From: Actinotalea lenta
GTDB taxonomy: Bacteria; Actinomycetota; Actinomycetes; Actinomycetales; Cellulomonadaceae
Assembly: GCF_030586465.1 (NCBI RefSeq)
Contig: NZ_JAUQYP010000001.1
Location: forward strand, 1,419,446 to 1,483,445
DNA length: 64,000 nucleotides
Direction: 5' to 3'
In this document: positions 55,191 through 63,907 of the stretch, in pieces
Layout of the letters: each line of letters starts with the position of its first letter
How positions within the stretch are numbered: position 1 is the stretch's first letter
The notes under the pieces: generated by a model
What the model saw: the letters and a program-made list of their open reading frames with translations, nothing else
Told to the model about the DNA's origin: nothing
Database searches by the model: none
Made by a program: the position numbers and the translations under genes

Positions 55191-55553
55191 TCAGCGGGTC
55201 GGCGTGAGGGCGACCATGGGGGAGTCCGCCACCCAGTCCTCGACGGAGAACGGCTGCTCGGCATACCAGGGTTGAAGCCGCCACGCCTCCTCGACGACCC
55301 TGCGCCGCCGGCCGGGCGCGACGACCTCGGCGGCGGTCACGGCGAGCTCGTCGCCACGTTCGGCGAGCTGCAGGACCGCGTCGGGCCGCTCACGCAGGTT
55401 GGCCAGCCAGTCCCGGGTGCCGGGCGTGCCGGTCAGCACGACCTCCTCGTCGACGACGACGTACCAGAGCTCGACCCGCTGCGGCTCGCCGCTGCGCCGT
55501 CCGACGGTGACCAGGTGACAGGTCCCGGTGGGCGGGATCGCGTCGGTGCGCAT
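55191..55553 (-). CDS. Pyridoxamine 5'-phosphate oxidase-like (PPOX/F420-type) family protein
   Basis: 120 residues from ATG 55553. A split-barrel flavin/F420-binding pattern: TGTCHLVTVGRRSGEPQRVE, WYVVVDEEVVLTGTPGTRDW and LRERPDAVLQLA. Proteins of this kind use FMN or F420; the substrate is unknown. The start is placed six bases after a minus-strand TACGCT (55565-55560); GTG 55577 upstream would precede that promoter. Confidence 0.78.
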   Translation of the reverse strand: MRTDAIPPTGTCHLVTVGRRSGEPQRVELWYVVVDEEVVLTGTPGTRDWLANLRERPDAVLQLAERGDELAVTAAEVVAPGRRRRVVEEAWRLQPWYAEQPFSVEDWVADSPMVALTPTR

Positions 55554-55559
55554 CCTCGC

Positions 55560-55565
55560 AGCGTA
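55560..55565 (-). promoter_or_regulatory. Leaderless-type -10 of the PPOX gene
   Basis: TACGCT on the minus strand, six bases before ATG 55553. Confidence 0.45.
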
Positions 55566-55709
55566 GATGAGGGGCACGCGAGCGGTGCGGACCTGTCGGT
55601 CGTGGAGCTCCCGTGACCGGCACGCGACGCTCCGCGAGACCCGGCCGACGACGCGTGTGCGGCGTTGGTCGCCGGCGCGCTCGCCGCCCTGGGCCTGCTG
55701 GGCGCGGCG

Positions 55710-56201
55710 TCAGTGCCGTTCAGCTGCGCCGCGCAGCCGGGGCCAGGCGTCGGCGAACGCGGAGTGCAGCGGCAGGTCCTGCACGGCGTCGGTGGCCACC
55801 CAGGCGATCGCCTCGCTCTCCGGGTCCGTCGGCCGTGGGTCCTGCGGCCCGGTGGCCCGCGCGATCACGGTGGTGTACGCCCAGTCGACGTGGTCCAGGA
55901 CGTGCGTCGAGGCCACCTCGAGGTGCTCGGGGTCGATGCCGGCCTCCTCGGTGGCCTCGCGGATCGCACCCGCGACCGGATCCTCGCCCGGCGCCAGCGC
56001 ACCACCCGGGATGCCCCACGTCCCGCCCTGGTCGCTCCACGACACGCGGTGCTGCAGGACCACCTCGTGCCCGGCGTCCGAGCGCCGCACCAGCAGCAGC
56101 CCGGCCGCCCCGTGCAGGCCCCAGTGCCGGGTCCCGCAGCGGCACTCCAGCCAGGCGTCGCCCGGCTGGCGGTGCAGGCGGCCGGGCGGGCCCTGCGGCA
56201 T
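55710..56201 (-). CDS. Nudix hydrolase
   Basis: 163 residues. The Nudix box is complete: GALAPGEDPVAGAIREATEE, then AGI, with the GX5EX7REUXEEXGU spacing. A short N-terminal CxC segment (ECRCGTRHWG) resembles the zinc ribbon start of NudC-like proteins. It hydrolyses a nucleoside diphosphate linked to another group; substrate unknown. ATG 56201 overlaps the accA3 stop (TGATG), so it is translated with accA3. Confidence 0.9.
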   Translation of the reverse strand: MPQGPPGRLHRQPGDAWLECRCGTRHWGLHGAAGLLLVRRSDAGHEVVLQHRVSWSDQGGTWGIPGGALAPGEDPVAGAIREATEEAGIDPEHLEVASTHVLDHVDWAYTTVIARATGPQDPRPTDPESEAIAWVATDAVQDLPLHSAFADAWPRLRGAAERH

Positions 56202-58000
56202 CAGTCGACGATCTCGCAGATCGGCGTGCCCGCGCTGACCGAGCCACCGATCTGCGCGGCGAGCGACGTGACCGTGCCTGCGCGGTGGGCGACCAGCGGC
56301 TGCTCCATCTTCATCGCCTCGAGCACCACCACCAGGTCACCCTCGTCGACCTGAGCGCCCTCGGACACCGCGACCTTGACGATGGTCCCCTGCATGGGCG
56401 ACGCGAGCGTGGAGCCGCTCGCGGCCGTGCGCGCCGGTGCGCGCCGCGCGCGGGGGGGTCGGCCACCGGACCGCCCGCCGGCGCGGGTACGCCCCGGCAC
56501 CAGCCCCAGACCGGCCGGCAGGACCACCTCGATGCGCTTTCCGCCGACCTCGACGACGACGCGCTCGGTGCTGGGCTGGTCCTCCTCCGCGTCGGCCTCC
56601 GCGACGGGTGCGGCGCCTTCCGGCCGCAGCGTCGGGAGACGCTCGGCGAACGCGGTCTCGATCCACCGGGTGTGCACGGAGAACGGTGTCGTCGGGTCCT
56701 CGGGCACGAAGGCCGGCTCCTCGAGCACGGCGCGGTGGAAGGTCACCACCGTCGGAATGCCCTCGATCTCGAGCTCGGCCAGCGCTCGACGGGCACGTTC
56801 GACCGCCTGGGTCCGGTCCGCACCCGTGATGATCAGCTTGGCGATCATGGAGTCGAACGCGCCGGAGACCGTGTCGCCCTCGAGCACGCCGCCGTCCCAC
56901 CGCACACCGGGGCCGGACGGGACGCGCAGCCGGGTGATCCTGCCGGGCATCGGCAGGAAGCCCGCCGCGGGGTCCTCGCCGTTGATCCGGAACTCGAGGC
57001 TGTGCCCGCGGGCCGCGACCTCGGTGTAGCCGAGGGGTTCACCGGCGGCGACCCGCAGCTGCTCGCGGACCAGGTCGATCCCCGTGACCTCCTCGGTGAC
57101 CGGGTGCTCGACCTGCAGTCGCGTGTTGACCTCCAGGAAGGACACCGTGCCGTCGGCACCGACCAGGAACTCGCACGTGCCGGCTCCGACGTACCCGGCC
57201 TCGCGCAGGATCGCCTTGGACGCAGTGTGCAGCGTGGCGACCTGCTCGTCGGTGAGGAACGGGGCCGGCGCCTCCTCCACCAGCTTCTGGTGTCGCCGCT
57301 GCAGCGAGCAGTCGCGGGTCGAGACCACGACGACGGTGCCGTGCTCGTCCGCGATGCACTGCGTCTCCACGTGCCGCGGCGCGTCCAGGTAGCGCTCGAC
57401 GAAGCACTCGCCTCGCCCGAACGCCGCGGTCGCCTCGCGTACGGCCGACTCGTACAGCTCGGCGATCTCCCCCGGCTCGCGGGCCACCTTCAGCCCGCGC
57501 CCGCCGCCACCGAAGGCCGCCTTGATCGCGATCGGCAGCCCGTGCTCGGCGGCGAACGCCTCGACCTCCGCCGCGCCGGACACCGGGTCCGCGGTGCCCG
57601 CCACGAGCGGCGCGCCGGCACGTTGCGCGATGTGTCGCGCGCTGACCTTGTCGCCGAGCGCCTCGATCGCCGACGGCGGGGGGCCGATCCAGGTCAGCCC
57701 GGCGTCGATCACGCGCGCTGCGAACTCCGCGTTCTCCGACAGGAAGCCGTAGCCGGGGTGCACGGCGTCGGCGCCGGAGCGGCGCGCGACGTCCAGCAGC
57801 TTGTCGACGTCCAGGTAGGTCTCCGCGGCGCGCACACCGCCCAGCGCGTACGCCTCGTCGGCGAGCGTCGCGTGCAGCGCCTCGCGGTCCGGGTCGGCGT
57901 AGACGGCCACCGACGCGAGGCGTGCATCGGCGCACGCCCTGACGATGCGAACGGCGATCTCGCCGCGGTTGGCGATGAGCACCTTGCGGATCTCGGGCAC
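56201..58000 (-). CDS. accA3: Acyl-CoA carboxylase alpha subunit (biotin carboxylase + BCCP)
   Basis: 599 residues. Biotin carboxylase: [17 protein letters not shown] at the start, ATP-grasp loop [27 protein letters not shown]-terminal BCCP has the biotinyl Lys564 in EAMKMEQ. It carboxylates biotin for acetyl- and propionyl-CoA carboxylases and partners AccD/AccE, encoded at 61934-63780; BirA at the right edge attaches biotin. GTG 58000 has TACGGT five bases upstream, slightly too close for the leaderless pattern. The Nudix gene overlaps its stop. Confidence 0.94.
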   Translation of the reverse strand: MPEIRKVLIANRGEIAVRIVRACADARLASVAVYADPDREALHATLADEAYALGGVRAAETYLDVDKLLDVARRSGADAVHPGYGFLSENAEFAARVIDAGLTWIGPPPSAIEALGDKVSARHIAQRAGAPLVAGTADPVSGAAEVEAFAAEHGLPIAIKAAFGGGGRGLKVAREPGEIAELYESAVREATAAFGRGECFVERYLDAPRHVETQCIADEHGTVVVVSTRDCSLQRRHQKLVEEAPAPFLTDEQVATLHTASKAILREAGYVGAGTCEFLVGADGTVSFLEVNTRLQVEHPVTEEVTGIDLVREQLRVAAGEPLGYTEVAARGHSLEFRINGEDPAAGFLPMPGRITRLRVPSGPGVRWDGGVLEGDTVSGAFDSMIAKLIITGADRTQAVERARRALAELEIEGIPTVVTFHRAVLEEPAFVPEDPTTPFSVHTRWIETAFAERLPTLRPEGAAPVAEADAEEDQPSTERVVVEVGGKRIEVVLPAGLGLVPGRTRAGGRSGGRPPRARRAPARTAASGSTLASPMQGTIVKVAVSEGAQVDEGDLVVVLEAMKMEQPLVAHRAGTVTSLAAQIGGSVSAGTPICEIVD

Positions 58001-58154
58001 GGCTCACCGTAACGCTCCGGTCTCGGGCCGCTCGATCGGTGCCGTCCTGCGGCGCCAAGACTGTGGGCTTCGACAAGGCTGCGCCGAGCCGGTTTGTTGC
58101 CATCCGACCAGGAACCCCACCGCCGCGATGTGCACGGCAGCAGGTCGGCGCGCC

Positions 58155-59381
58155 TCAGGCGCGCCACTCCGAGGCCAGCAGCGCGTAGCTGTAGCAGTCG
58201 ATCCACTCGCCGTGCCGGAACGCCGCGGACCACAGCTCCGCCTCGCGGCGCATCCCGACCCGCTCGAGCAGTCGGATCGCCGCGATGTCGTCGGTGTCGC
58301 AGCGTGCCTCGACCCGGTGCGCGCCGGCCGCGAAGAGCCTCCTGAGGACCGTGGTCAGCGCCTCCGTGGCCAACCCCGCCTGCTGCCACGGTCGTGCGAT
58401 GGTGACCTCGACGCGCGCCTGCCGACCCTCGTCGTCCCCGCGTACGCCGATGTCGCCCACGTGCTCGCCGTGCGCCTCGATCGCCAGATGGACCCACCGC
58501 CCGGGGACCAGGGGGTCCAGCCCCGCCGTGGTCGCGACGAACGCCCGGGCCTGGTCGAGCGTGTACGGCGGGTCCCACCGCTGGTGCCGTGCGACCTCGG
58601 GGTCCGAGCGATAGTCCGCCAACGACCGGGCGTGCTCGGCGCCCATCGAGCGCAGGACGAGCCGCGACCCGTACCACTGCACACCCGTGGATCGCTCGTC
58701 GTCCCCGTCCGGCGCCGTGCCGGTGGCCCACAGCGTCGTCACGGGAACGCCGATGCTGGCCAGCAGGTCGCGCAGCAACGGCAGGCTCAGACCCACCACG
58801 GTGTGGTGGTCGCCCTCGAGCCTCGCGACGAACGGGCCGCCGAGGCCGTCGATCGTGAAGGCCCCCGCGACGGCCAGCGGCTCACCGGTCGCGACGTAGG
58901 CGTCGATCTCGTCGTCGGTGAGGTCCGCGAAGTGCACCGCCGTGGAGGCCGTGGCACCGGTGGCGCCGGTAGCCCCGTCGCGGGTGTCGACCAGCCAGTG
59001 GCCGGTGTGCAGGACCCCGGACCTGCCGCGCATCCGCCGCCACCTCGCCGCCGCGTCCGCTGCGTCGGAGGGCTTGCCCAGTGCCCGGCCGTCCAGCTCG
59101 AGCAGCGAGTCGCAGCCGAGCACCAGGAGGTCTTCCGGGAGCGGGTTGCCGTGCGCGTCAGGGGCGTCGGAGCCGAGCGACGCCACGACCGCGTCGGCCT
59201 TCGCGCGCGCCAGGGCGAGCACCGCGTCGGCGGGGTGCAGGCGGCCCTCGGTCGCGGCCTCCGCCTCGGCCAGGACGGCGTCCTCGTCCACCCCGGAGAC
59301 CCGCACGAGCGGCTCGATCCCCGCCGAGCGCAGCGTGGACAGCCGGGCGGGGGACGCCGAGGCCAGCAGCAGGGTCGTCAT
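58155..59381 (-). CDS. maf: Maf-type nucleotide pyrophosphatase fused to a GNAT acetyltransferase
   Basis: 408 residues in one frame. Residues 1-220 are Maf: LLASASPARLSTLRSAGIEP, ALARAKADAV, VLGCDSLLELDG, VAGAFTIDGLGGPFV. This domain hydrolyses non-canonical NTPs or dTTP/UTP. After a linker (about 225-245), residues 245-405 form a RimJ/RimL-like GNAT: RLVLRSMGAEHARSLADY, the acetyl-CoA loop RPWQQAGLATEAL and RLLERVGMRREA. Maf in the same gene order (accE-maf-accA3) is normally stand-alone. ATG 59381 lies six bases after minus-strand TACGCT (59393-59388). Confidence 0.88.
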   Translation of the reverse strand: MTTLLLASASPARLSTLRSAGIEPLVRVSGVDEDAVLAEAEAATEGRLHPADAVLALARAKADAVVASLGSDAPDAHGNPLPEDLLVLGCDSLLELDGRALGKPSDAADAAARWRRMRGRSGVLHTGHWLVDTRDGATGATGATASTAVHFADLTDDEIDAYVATGEPLAVAGAFTIDGLGGPFVARLEGDHHTVVGLSLPLLRDLLASIGVPVTTLWATGTAPDGDDERSTGVQWYGSRLVLRSMGAEHARSLADYRSDPEVARHQRWDPPYTLDQARAFVATTAGLDPLVPGRWVHLAIEAHGEHVGDIGVRGDDEGRQARVEVTIARPWQQAGLATEALTTVLRRLFAAGAHRVEARCDTDDIAAIRLLERVGMRREAELWSAAFRHGEWIDCYSYALLASEWRA

Positions 59382-59387
59382 CGCCCA

Positions 59388-59393
59388 AGCGTA
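59388..59393 (-). promoter_or_regulatory. Leaderless-type -10 of the Maf-GNAT gene
   Basis: TACGCT on the minus strand, six bases before ATG 59381. Confidence 0.5.
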
Positions 59394-59419
59394 GGCGTGC
59401 GCACGCCGCTGGTGCCCGC

Positions 59420-59425
59420 TACCGT
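59420..59425 (+). promoter_or_regulatory. Leaderless-type -10 of the MDMPI-like gene
   Basis: TACCGT six bases before ATG 59432. Confidence 0.5.
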
Positions 59426-59431
59426 CCGGTC

Positions 59432-60061
59432 ATGACGACTCCCGAGGCGGAGCTGTTCTGCACGGCGGCGGTCGCGTTCGCCGCGACCGTCGCGCGGGTG
59501 CCGGCGGATGCGTGGCAGCGGCCCGGTCTCGGCGAGTGGGACGTGCGGGAGCTCGTCGCGCACACGGGTCGTGCCGTCCTCACCGTGGAGACGTACCTCA
59601 TGCCGGAGCCGGGGCCGGTCGCGCTCACCGACCCGGTGGACTACCTGCGCACGCTGACCGGTGCGGCGGATCCCGATCAGCGTGCGGCGGCCGACGCGGC
59701 CGTGGCCGAGCGGGGCCGCCAGGCGGCCGCCGTGCTGGGTGACCAGCCGGCGGTGACGGTCGCCGGTCAGGTCTCCCGGGTGTGCGCGCTGGTGCGGGGA
59801 GCCCCCGAAGGCTCGACCGTGCGGACCCCCGCCGGGATCATGCCGCTGACCGCGTACCTGCCCACCCGGGTGTTCGAGCTCGCCGTGCACACCCTGGACC
59901 TGTGCCGGGCGGTAGGTCTGCAGCCGCCCGCTGACCTCGCGTCCGCCGTGGCGGCGTCGACGGAGCTCGCGGGCCGGCTGGCCGCCCGGCGCTGGGACGC
60001 CGCCGAGCTGCTCCTGCTGCTCACCGGCCGCGACGTCACCCCGCGCCCCAGGGTGCTGTGA
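59432..60061 (+). CDS. Maleylpyruvate isomerase-like (MDMPI, DinB-fold) mycothiol-dependent enzyme family
   Basis: 209 residues. The N-terminal four-helix DinB-like domain begins AAVAFAATVARVPADAWQRP, with GEWDVRELVAHTGRAVLT carrying the conserved His of the metal site; FELAVHTLDLCRAVGL supplies the second conserved His pair. Members of this family use mycothiol as cofactor, which agrees with mshB in this genome. The substrate is unknown. ATG 59432 follows TACCGT. Converges with the DUF885 gene. Confidence 0.82.
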   Translation: MTTPEAELFCTAAVAFAATVARVPADAWQRPGLGEWDVRELVAHTGRAVLTVETYLMPEPGPVALTDPVDYLRTLTGAADPDQRAAADAAVAERGRQAAAVLGDQPAVTVAGQVSRVCALVRGAPEGSTVRTPAGIMPLTAYLPTRVFELAVHTLDLCRAVGLQPPADLASAVAASTELAGRLAARRWDAAELLLLLTGRDVTPRPRVL

Positions 60062-60068
60062 CCCCGGC

Positions 60069-60134
60069 GAGTGGTGTGCGCCCAGCCGAGCGGTGCACCT
60101 CCAGGCACACCTCTCGACCGGGAGCACACCGCTC
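60069..60134. repeat. Imperfect inverted repeat between convergent genes
   Basis: GAGTGGTGTGC (60069-60079) pairs with GCACACCGCTC (60124-60134) at 10 of 11 positions across a 44-base loop that has a smaller internal hairpin. Possibly a terminator for both convergent genes. Confidence 0.3.
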
Positions 60135-60161
60135 ACCGTCGGGGGACGGGGTCGCCGGCCC

Positions 60162-61874
60162 TCAGGTCAGGGCTTCGCGCAGCGTGTCCAGGCCGACCGA
60201 ACCCAGCGAGAGCGCCCGGGCGTGGAAGGCCTTGAGGTCCAGCTCCTCGCCGCGGGCCCGGGCCCCCTCCTGCGCCTCGTCGCGGGCGGCCTCCCACAGC
60301 CGCTGGCCGATCTTGTACGACGGCGCCTGGCCGCCCCAACCCAGGTAGCGCATCCACTCGAAGCGCACGAAGCCCTCCGGCATGTTGACGTTGGCCTGCA
60401 GGAACGCCAGCGCCTTGGCTGCGTCCCACGTCCCGCCACCCCACTTGTCCGGGCACGGCAGACCCAGGTGGACGCCGATGTCGAACACCACGCGTGCTGC
60501 GCGCATCCGCTGACCGTCGAGCATGCCCAGCCGGTCGCCCGGGTCGTCGAGGAACCCGAGCTGGGCCATGAGCCGCTCGGCGTACAGCGCCCAGCCCTCG
60601 CCGTGGCCGCTGACCCAGCACGCCAGCCGGCGCCACGAGTTCAGCGTGGCGCGCTCGTACACCGCCTCGGCGACCTGGAGGTGATGCCCGGGCACCCCCT
60701 CGTGGTAGACCGTGGTCTTCTCCCGCCACGTGGTGAACGAGGAGTCCTCGCCCGGCGGCACGGACCACCACATGCGGCCCGGACGTGAGAAGTCGTCCGA
60801 CGGGCCCGTGTAGTAGATGGCGCCCGTGCTGGTCGGGGCGATCCGGCACTCCAGCGTGTGCAGCGGTCCGGGGATGTCGAAGTGCACGCCGTCGAGCGCG
60901 TCGATGGCCGCGTCCGCGGTGCGCTGCATCCACGCCTGCAGCTCGGCCGTGCTGCCCAACCGACGCTCGGGGTCCGCGTCGAGCACCTCGATCGCCTGTG
61001 CGATCGTGGCACCCTCGCCGGCGATCTGCGCCGCGACGGCCTCCTGCTCGGCGATGATCCGGTCGAGCTCGGCCAGCCCCCATGCGTAGGTCTCCTCCAG
61101 GTCCACGGCGGCGCCGAGGAAGTAGCGCGACCAGAGCTGGTAGCGCTCCCGCCCGAAGGCGTCCTCGGACGGGGCCAGCGGCGCGAGCTCGTCACGCAGG
61201 AACGCGGCGATGTCGCCGTAGGCGGATCGGGCGGCAGCCGCCCCCAGCTCCAGGCGGGAGCCGAGCGCAGCGGCGTCGTCCGCCGCGGCCAGAGCCTTCT
61301 CCACCGACTCGCCACGCACGAATCCCGTGAAGAAGGAGTCCGACCCGGCGAGCTCCTCCGCCTGGCGGACGCACTCGTCGACCTGGCGCCGTGCTGCCAC
61401 GCGGCCCCGCGAGGCAGCGAGTCGCAGCGAGTCGATCACCCCGGCGGCCGCGGTGGGCAGCGCCTCGAGGCGTGCGGCGATGTTCGCCCACGCCTCCGGC
61501 GTGTCGGTGGGCATCAGGTCGAAGACGTCGCGCAGCTCCTGCACCGGTGAGGCGATGTTGTTGAGCATCCCGAGCATCTCGTCGGCGGCGTGCAGCTCCA
61601 GCTCGAGGCCGATCCGCTCGCGCATCGCGGACAACGTGACCCGGTCGACGTCATCCACCGGCTCGGCGCCGTCGAGCTCGGCCAGCACCGCGCGCGCGGC
61701 CTCGGCCACCGCGGCGTGGCCGGCGGGCGAGAAGTCGGTCATGAGGTGGTCGTAGCCGGGCAGGCCCATCGCGGTGGCGGCGATCGGGTTGAGACGGGCG
61801 GAGGTCTGGACGTAGGCGTCGGCGATCGCGTCGATCGCGGTGGGGGTCCGGGTCGGACGTGGGGTGTCGGTCAT
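60162..61874 (-). CDS. DUF885 family metallopeptidase-like protein
   Basis: 570 residues, largely helical. The family motif YHEGVPGHHLQVAE resembles an HExxxH zinc site, and WALYAERLM with the preceding GHGEG supplies the likely third ligand. DUF885 members are related to M3/M2-type peptidases; activity is not proven. No signal peptide is visible. ATG 61874 is seven bases after a minus-strand TAGGGT (61887-61882) and has no Shine-Dalgarno. Confidence 0.85.
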   Translation of the reverse strand: MTDTPRPTRTPTAIDAIADAYVQTSARLNPIAATAMGLPGYDHLMTDFSPAGHAAVAEAARAVLAELDGAEPVDDVDRVTLSAMRERIGLELELHAADEMLGMLNNIASPVQELRDVFDLMPTDTPEAWANIAARLEALPTAAAGVIDSLRLAASRGRVAARRQVDECVRQAEELAGSDSFFTGFVRGESVEKALAAADDAAALGSRLELGAAAARSAYGDIAAFLRDELAPLAPSEDAFGRERYQLWSRYFLGAAVDLEETYAWGLAELDRIIAEQEAVAAQIAGEGATIAQAIEVLDADPERRLGSTAELQAWMQRTADAAIDALDGVHFDIPGPLHTLECRIAPTSTGAIYYTGPSDDFSRPGRMWWSVPPGEDSSFTTWREKTTVYHEGVPGHHLQVAEAVYERATLNSWRRLACWVSGHGEGWALYAERLMAQLGFLDDPGDRLGMLDGQRMRAARVVFDIGVHLGLPCPDKWGGGTWDAAKALAFLQANVNMPEGFVRFEWMRYLGWGGQAPSYKIGQRLWEAARDEAQEGARARGEELDLKAFHARALSLGSVGLDTLREALT

Positions 61875-61881
61875 GCCCCCG

Positions 61882-61887
61882 ACCCTA
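61882..61887 (-). promoter_or_regulatory. Leaderless-type -10 of the DUF885 gene
   Basis: TAGGGT on the minus strand, seven bases before ATG 61874. Confidence 0.55.
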
Positions 61888-61933
61888 GGACCACGGCCGG
61901 GCCGCGACGGCCAGAGGCCGTACGACGGGGTCG

Positions 61934-62176
61934 TCAGCGCAGGGAGTAGCGCCAGGCGTCGGGGTCGCGGGGGACCAGAGCGACGTGCGGGTGGGGCGTG
62001 CGGTGCCGGGTGGCCGCTGCGCGCCAGCGGCGGCGGGCCGCGGTGGCGGACTCGTCGAGGTCGGCGACGGCTGCCGCGGCGGCGTTCGCGGAGGCACCGG
62101 CCGCCAGACCGGCGACCAGGGCCGCGAGCTCGACGTCGTCGGGCTCGCCGCGCAGCACGCGCACGTCGGGGGTCAC
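61934..62176 (-). CDS. accE: Acyl-CoA carboxylase epsilon subunit
   Basis: 80 residues. [20 protein letters not shown] at the N-terminus and WRYSLR at the end are typical of the small AccE/PccE proteins that bind and activate actinobacterial AccD. A Leu/Ala-rich helix lies between. The GTG overlaps the accD stop (GTGA), so the two are synthesised together. The family is variable, and identification rests on these end motifs and position. Confidence 0.88.
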   Translation of the reverse strand: MTPDVRVLRGEPDDVELAALVAGLAAGASANAAAAAVADLDESATAARRRWRAAATRHRTPHPHVALVPRDPDAWRYSLR

Positions 62177-63780
62177 AGCGGGATGTTCCCGTGCTTCTTG
62201 GCCGGCAGCGCCGCACGCTTGCTGCGCAGCGTCCGCAGCGCGCGGACCACCTGAGGGCGTGTCCGGGACGGCGCGATCACCGCGTCGACGTCGCCGCGCT
62301 CCGCCGCGACGTAGGGGTTCACCAGCGCGTCGGTGTAGTCCGCGACGAGGCGGGACCGCTCCGCCTCCACGTCGCCCCCCGACTCGGCGACCTTCTTGAG
62401 CGTGCCGCGCTGCAGGATGTTCACGGCACCGGCCGCACCCATCACCGCGATCTGGGCGGTGGGCCAGGCCAGGTTCACGTCCGCGCCCAGCTGCTTGGAC
62501 CCCATGACGATGTACGCCCCGCCGTACGCCTTGCGCGTGATGACCGTGACCAATGGCACCGTCGCCTCGGCGTACGCGAAGATCAGCTTCGCGCCGCGCC
62601 GGATGATGCCGTTCCACTCCTGCTCCGTGCCCGGCAGGAACCCCGGCACGTCGACGAACGTCAGCACCGGGATGCCGAACGCGTCACAGGTCCGCACGAA
62701 CCGCGCCGCCTTCTCGCTCGCCGCGATGTCCAGGGTGCCCGCCATGTGCAGCGGCTGGTTCGCGACCACCCCGACCGCCTGGCCCTCGACGTGCCCGAAG
62801 CCGATCAGGATGTTCGGCGCGTACAGCGGCTGCACCTCGAGCAGCTCGCCGTGGTCCAGCACGTGCTCCACAACGGTGCGCATGTCGTACGGCTGGTTGT
62901 CGAAGTCCGGGACCAGGGTGTCCAGCTCGAGGTCCGCCTCGGAGATGTCCAGCGCCTCGGGCCGCTCGACGTCCTCCGGCCACACCGGCGGGTCGGAGAG
63001 GTTGTTGCTGGGCAGGTAGCCCAGCAGCGCGCGCACGTAGTCGATCGCGTCGTCCTCGTCCGCGCCCAGGTAGTGCGCCACGCCGGACCGCGAGTTGTGC
63101 GTCTGCCCGCCACCGAGCTCCTCGAAGCCCACGTCCTCGCCCGTCACGGCGCGGATCACGTCCGGGCCCGTGATGAACATGTTCGAGGTGCCGTCGGCCA
63201 TCACGACGAAGTCGGTCAGCGCGGGGGAGTAGACGGCGCCACCCGCGCTCGGGCCCAGGATCAGCGAGATCTGCGGGATGACGCCCGAGGCGGCCACGTT
63301 GCGACGGAAGATCTCGGCGAACTGGGTCAGGGCAGCGACCCCCTCCTGGATGCGCGCACCGCCGCCGTCCAGGATCCCGACCAGCGGCATGCCGGTGCGC
63401 AGCGCCAGGTCCATCACCTTGGCGATCTTCTGCCCGTGCATCTCGCCCAGCGAGCCGCCGAACACGCTGAAGTCCTGGCTGTAGACGGCGACCGGGCGGC
63501 CGTCGACGGTGCCGTGCCCGGTGATGACGCCGTCCCCCGGGACGCGCCGCGCGTCCAGGCCGAAGTTCGTCGAGCGGTGCGCGACCATCGCGTCCAGCTC
63601 GGTGAAGCTGTCCTCGTCCAGGAGCGCGGCGATGCGCTCGCGGGCGGTCTTCTTGCCGCGGGCGTGCTGCTTGGCGGCGGCGGTCTCCTCGGCGCCGGCC
63701 AGCTCGGCGTTGCGCTGCTCGAGGTCGGCGAGGCGCCCAGCGGTGGTGGGTGTCTCCACGGCGGTCTGCGGGTCGGTCAC
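62173..63780 (-). CDS. accD: Acyl-CoA (propionyl-/acetyl-CoA) carboxylase carboxyltransferase beta subunit
   Basis: 535 residues. N-terminal carboxyltransferase domain with [20 protein letters not shown] and [14 protein letters not shown]-terminal domain with [20 protein letters not shown] and [14 protein letters not shown]; the Gly-rich oxyanion segments fit AccD5/PccB. It transfers CO2 from biotin of AccA3 to acyl-CoA. Chain-length specificity cannot be read safely. GTG 63780 lies seven bases after minus-strand TACCCT. Divergent from birA, with a shared control region. Confidence 0.94.
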   Translation of the reverse strand: MTDPQTAVETPTTAGRLADLEQRNAELAGAEETAAAKQHARGKKTARERIAALLDEDSFTELDAMVAHRSTNFGLDARRVPGDGVITGHGTVDGRPVAVYSQDFSVFGGSLGEMHGQKIAKVMDLALRTGMPLVGILDGGGARIQEGVAALTQFAEIFRRNVAASGVIPQISLILGPSAGGAVYSPALTDFVVMADGTSNMFITGPDVIRAVTGEDVGFEELGGGQTHNSRSGVAHYLGADEDDAIDYVRALLGYLPSNNLSDPPVWPEDVERPEALDISEADLELDTLVPDFDNQPYDMRTVVEHVLDHGELLEVQPLYAPNILIGFGHVEGQAVGVVANQPLHMAGTLDIAASEKAARFVRTCDAFGIPVLTFVDVPGFLPGTEQEWNGIIRRGAKLIFAYAEATVPLVTVITRKAYGGAYIVMGSKQLGADVNLAWPTAQIAVMGAAGAVNILQRGTLKKVAESGGDVEAERSRLVADYTDALVNPYVAAERGDVDAVIAPSRTRPQVVRALRTLRSKRAALPAKKHGNIPL

Positions 63781-63787
63781 CTGCAGC

Positions 63788-63793
63788 AGGGTA
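63788..63793 (-). promoter_or_regulatory. Leaderless-type -10 of accD-accE
   Basis: TACCCT on the minus strand, seven bases before GTG 63780. Confidence 0.55.
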
Positions 63794-63795
63794 GT

Positions 63796-63810
63796 TGTCG
63801 GAACCCGACA
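63796..63810. promoter_or_regulatory. Inverted repeat in the accD promoter spacer
   Basis: TGTCGG-AAC-CCGACA, perfect six-base arms, lies immediately upstream of the accD -10 where the -35/-10 spacer should be. A likely operator; the regulator is unknown. Confidence 0.5.
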
Positions 63811-63895
63811 TGCTCAGTGTGAGACTCGACCGTGTCGCCCGGTCCGCGTGTGTGGGACCGCACAATCCCCGATGCCGCAGGGCTGTGACGCCCGC

Positions 63896-63901
63896 TACCG
63901 T
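63896..63901 (+). promoter_or_regulatory. Leaderless-type -10 of birA
   Basis: TACCGT six bases before GTG 63908. Confidence 0.5.
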
Positions 63902-63907
63902 GGCCGG

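Noticed and set aside
55566-55709. Hydrophobic Ala/Gly/Leu-rich stretch that could be a decayed membrane-protein end
   Set aside because: Too short, no start or homology visible; may be chance coding in GC-rich sequence.
55613-58012. 799-codon open frame on the plus strand over the Nudix and accA3 genes
   Set aside because: Antisense to two genes with clear motifs (Nudix box, biotinyl site); composition is that of a shadow frame.
61840-63822. 660-codon open frame on the plus strand over accE-accD
   Set aside because: Antisense to the carboxylase genes; no motif, no ribosome site.
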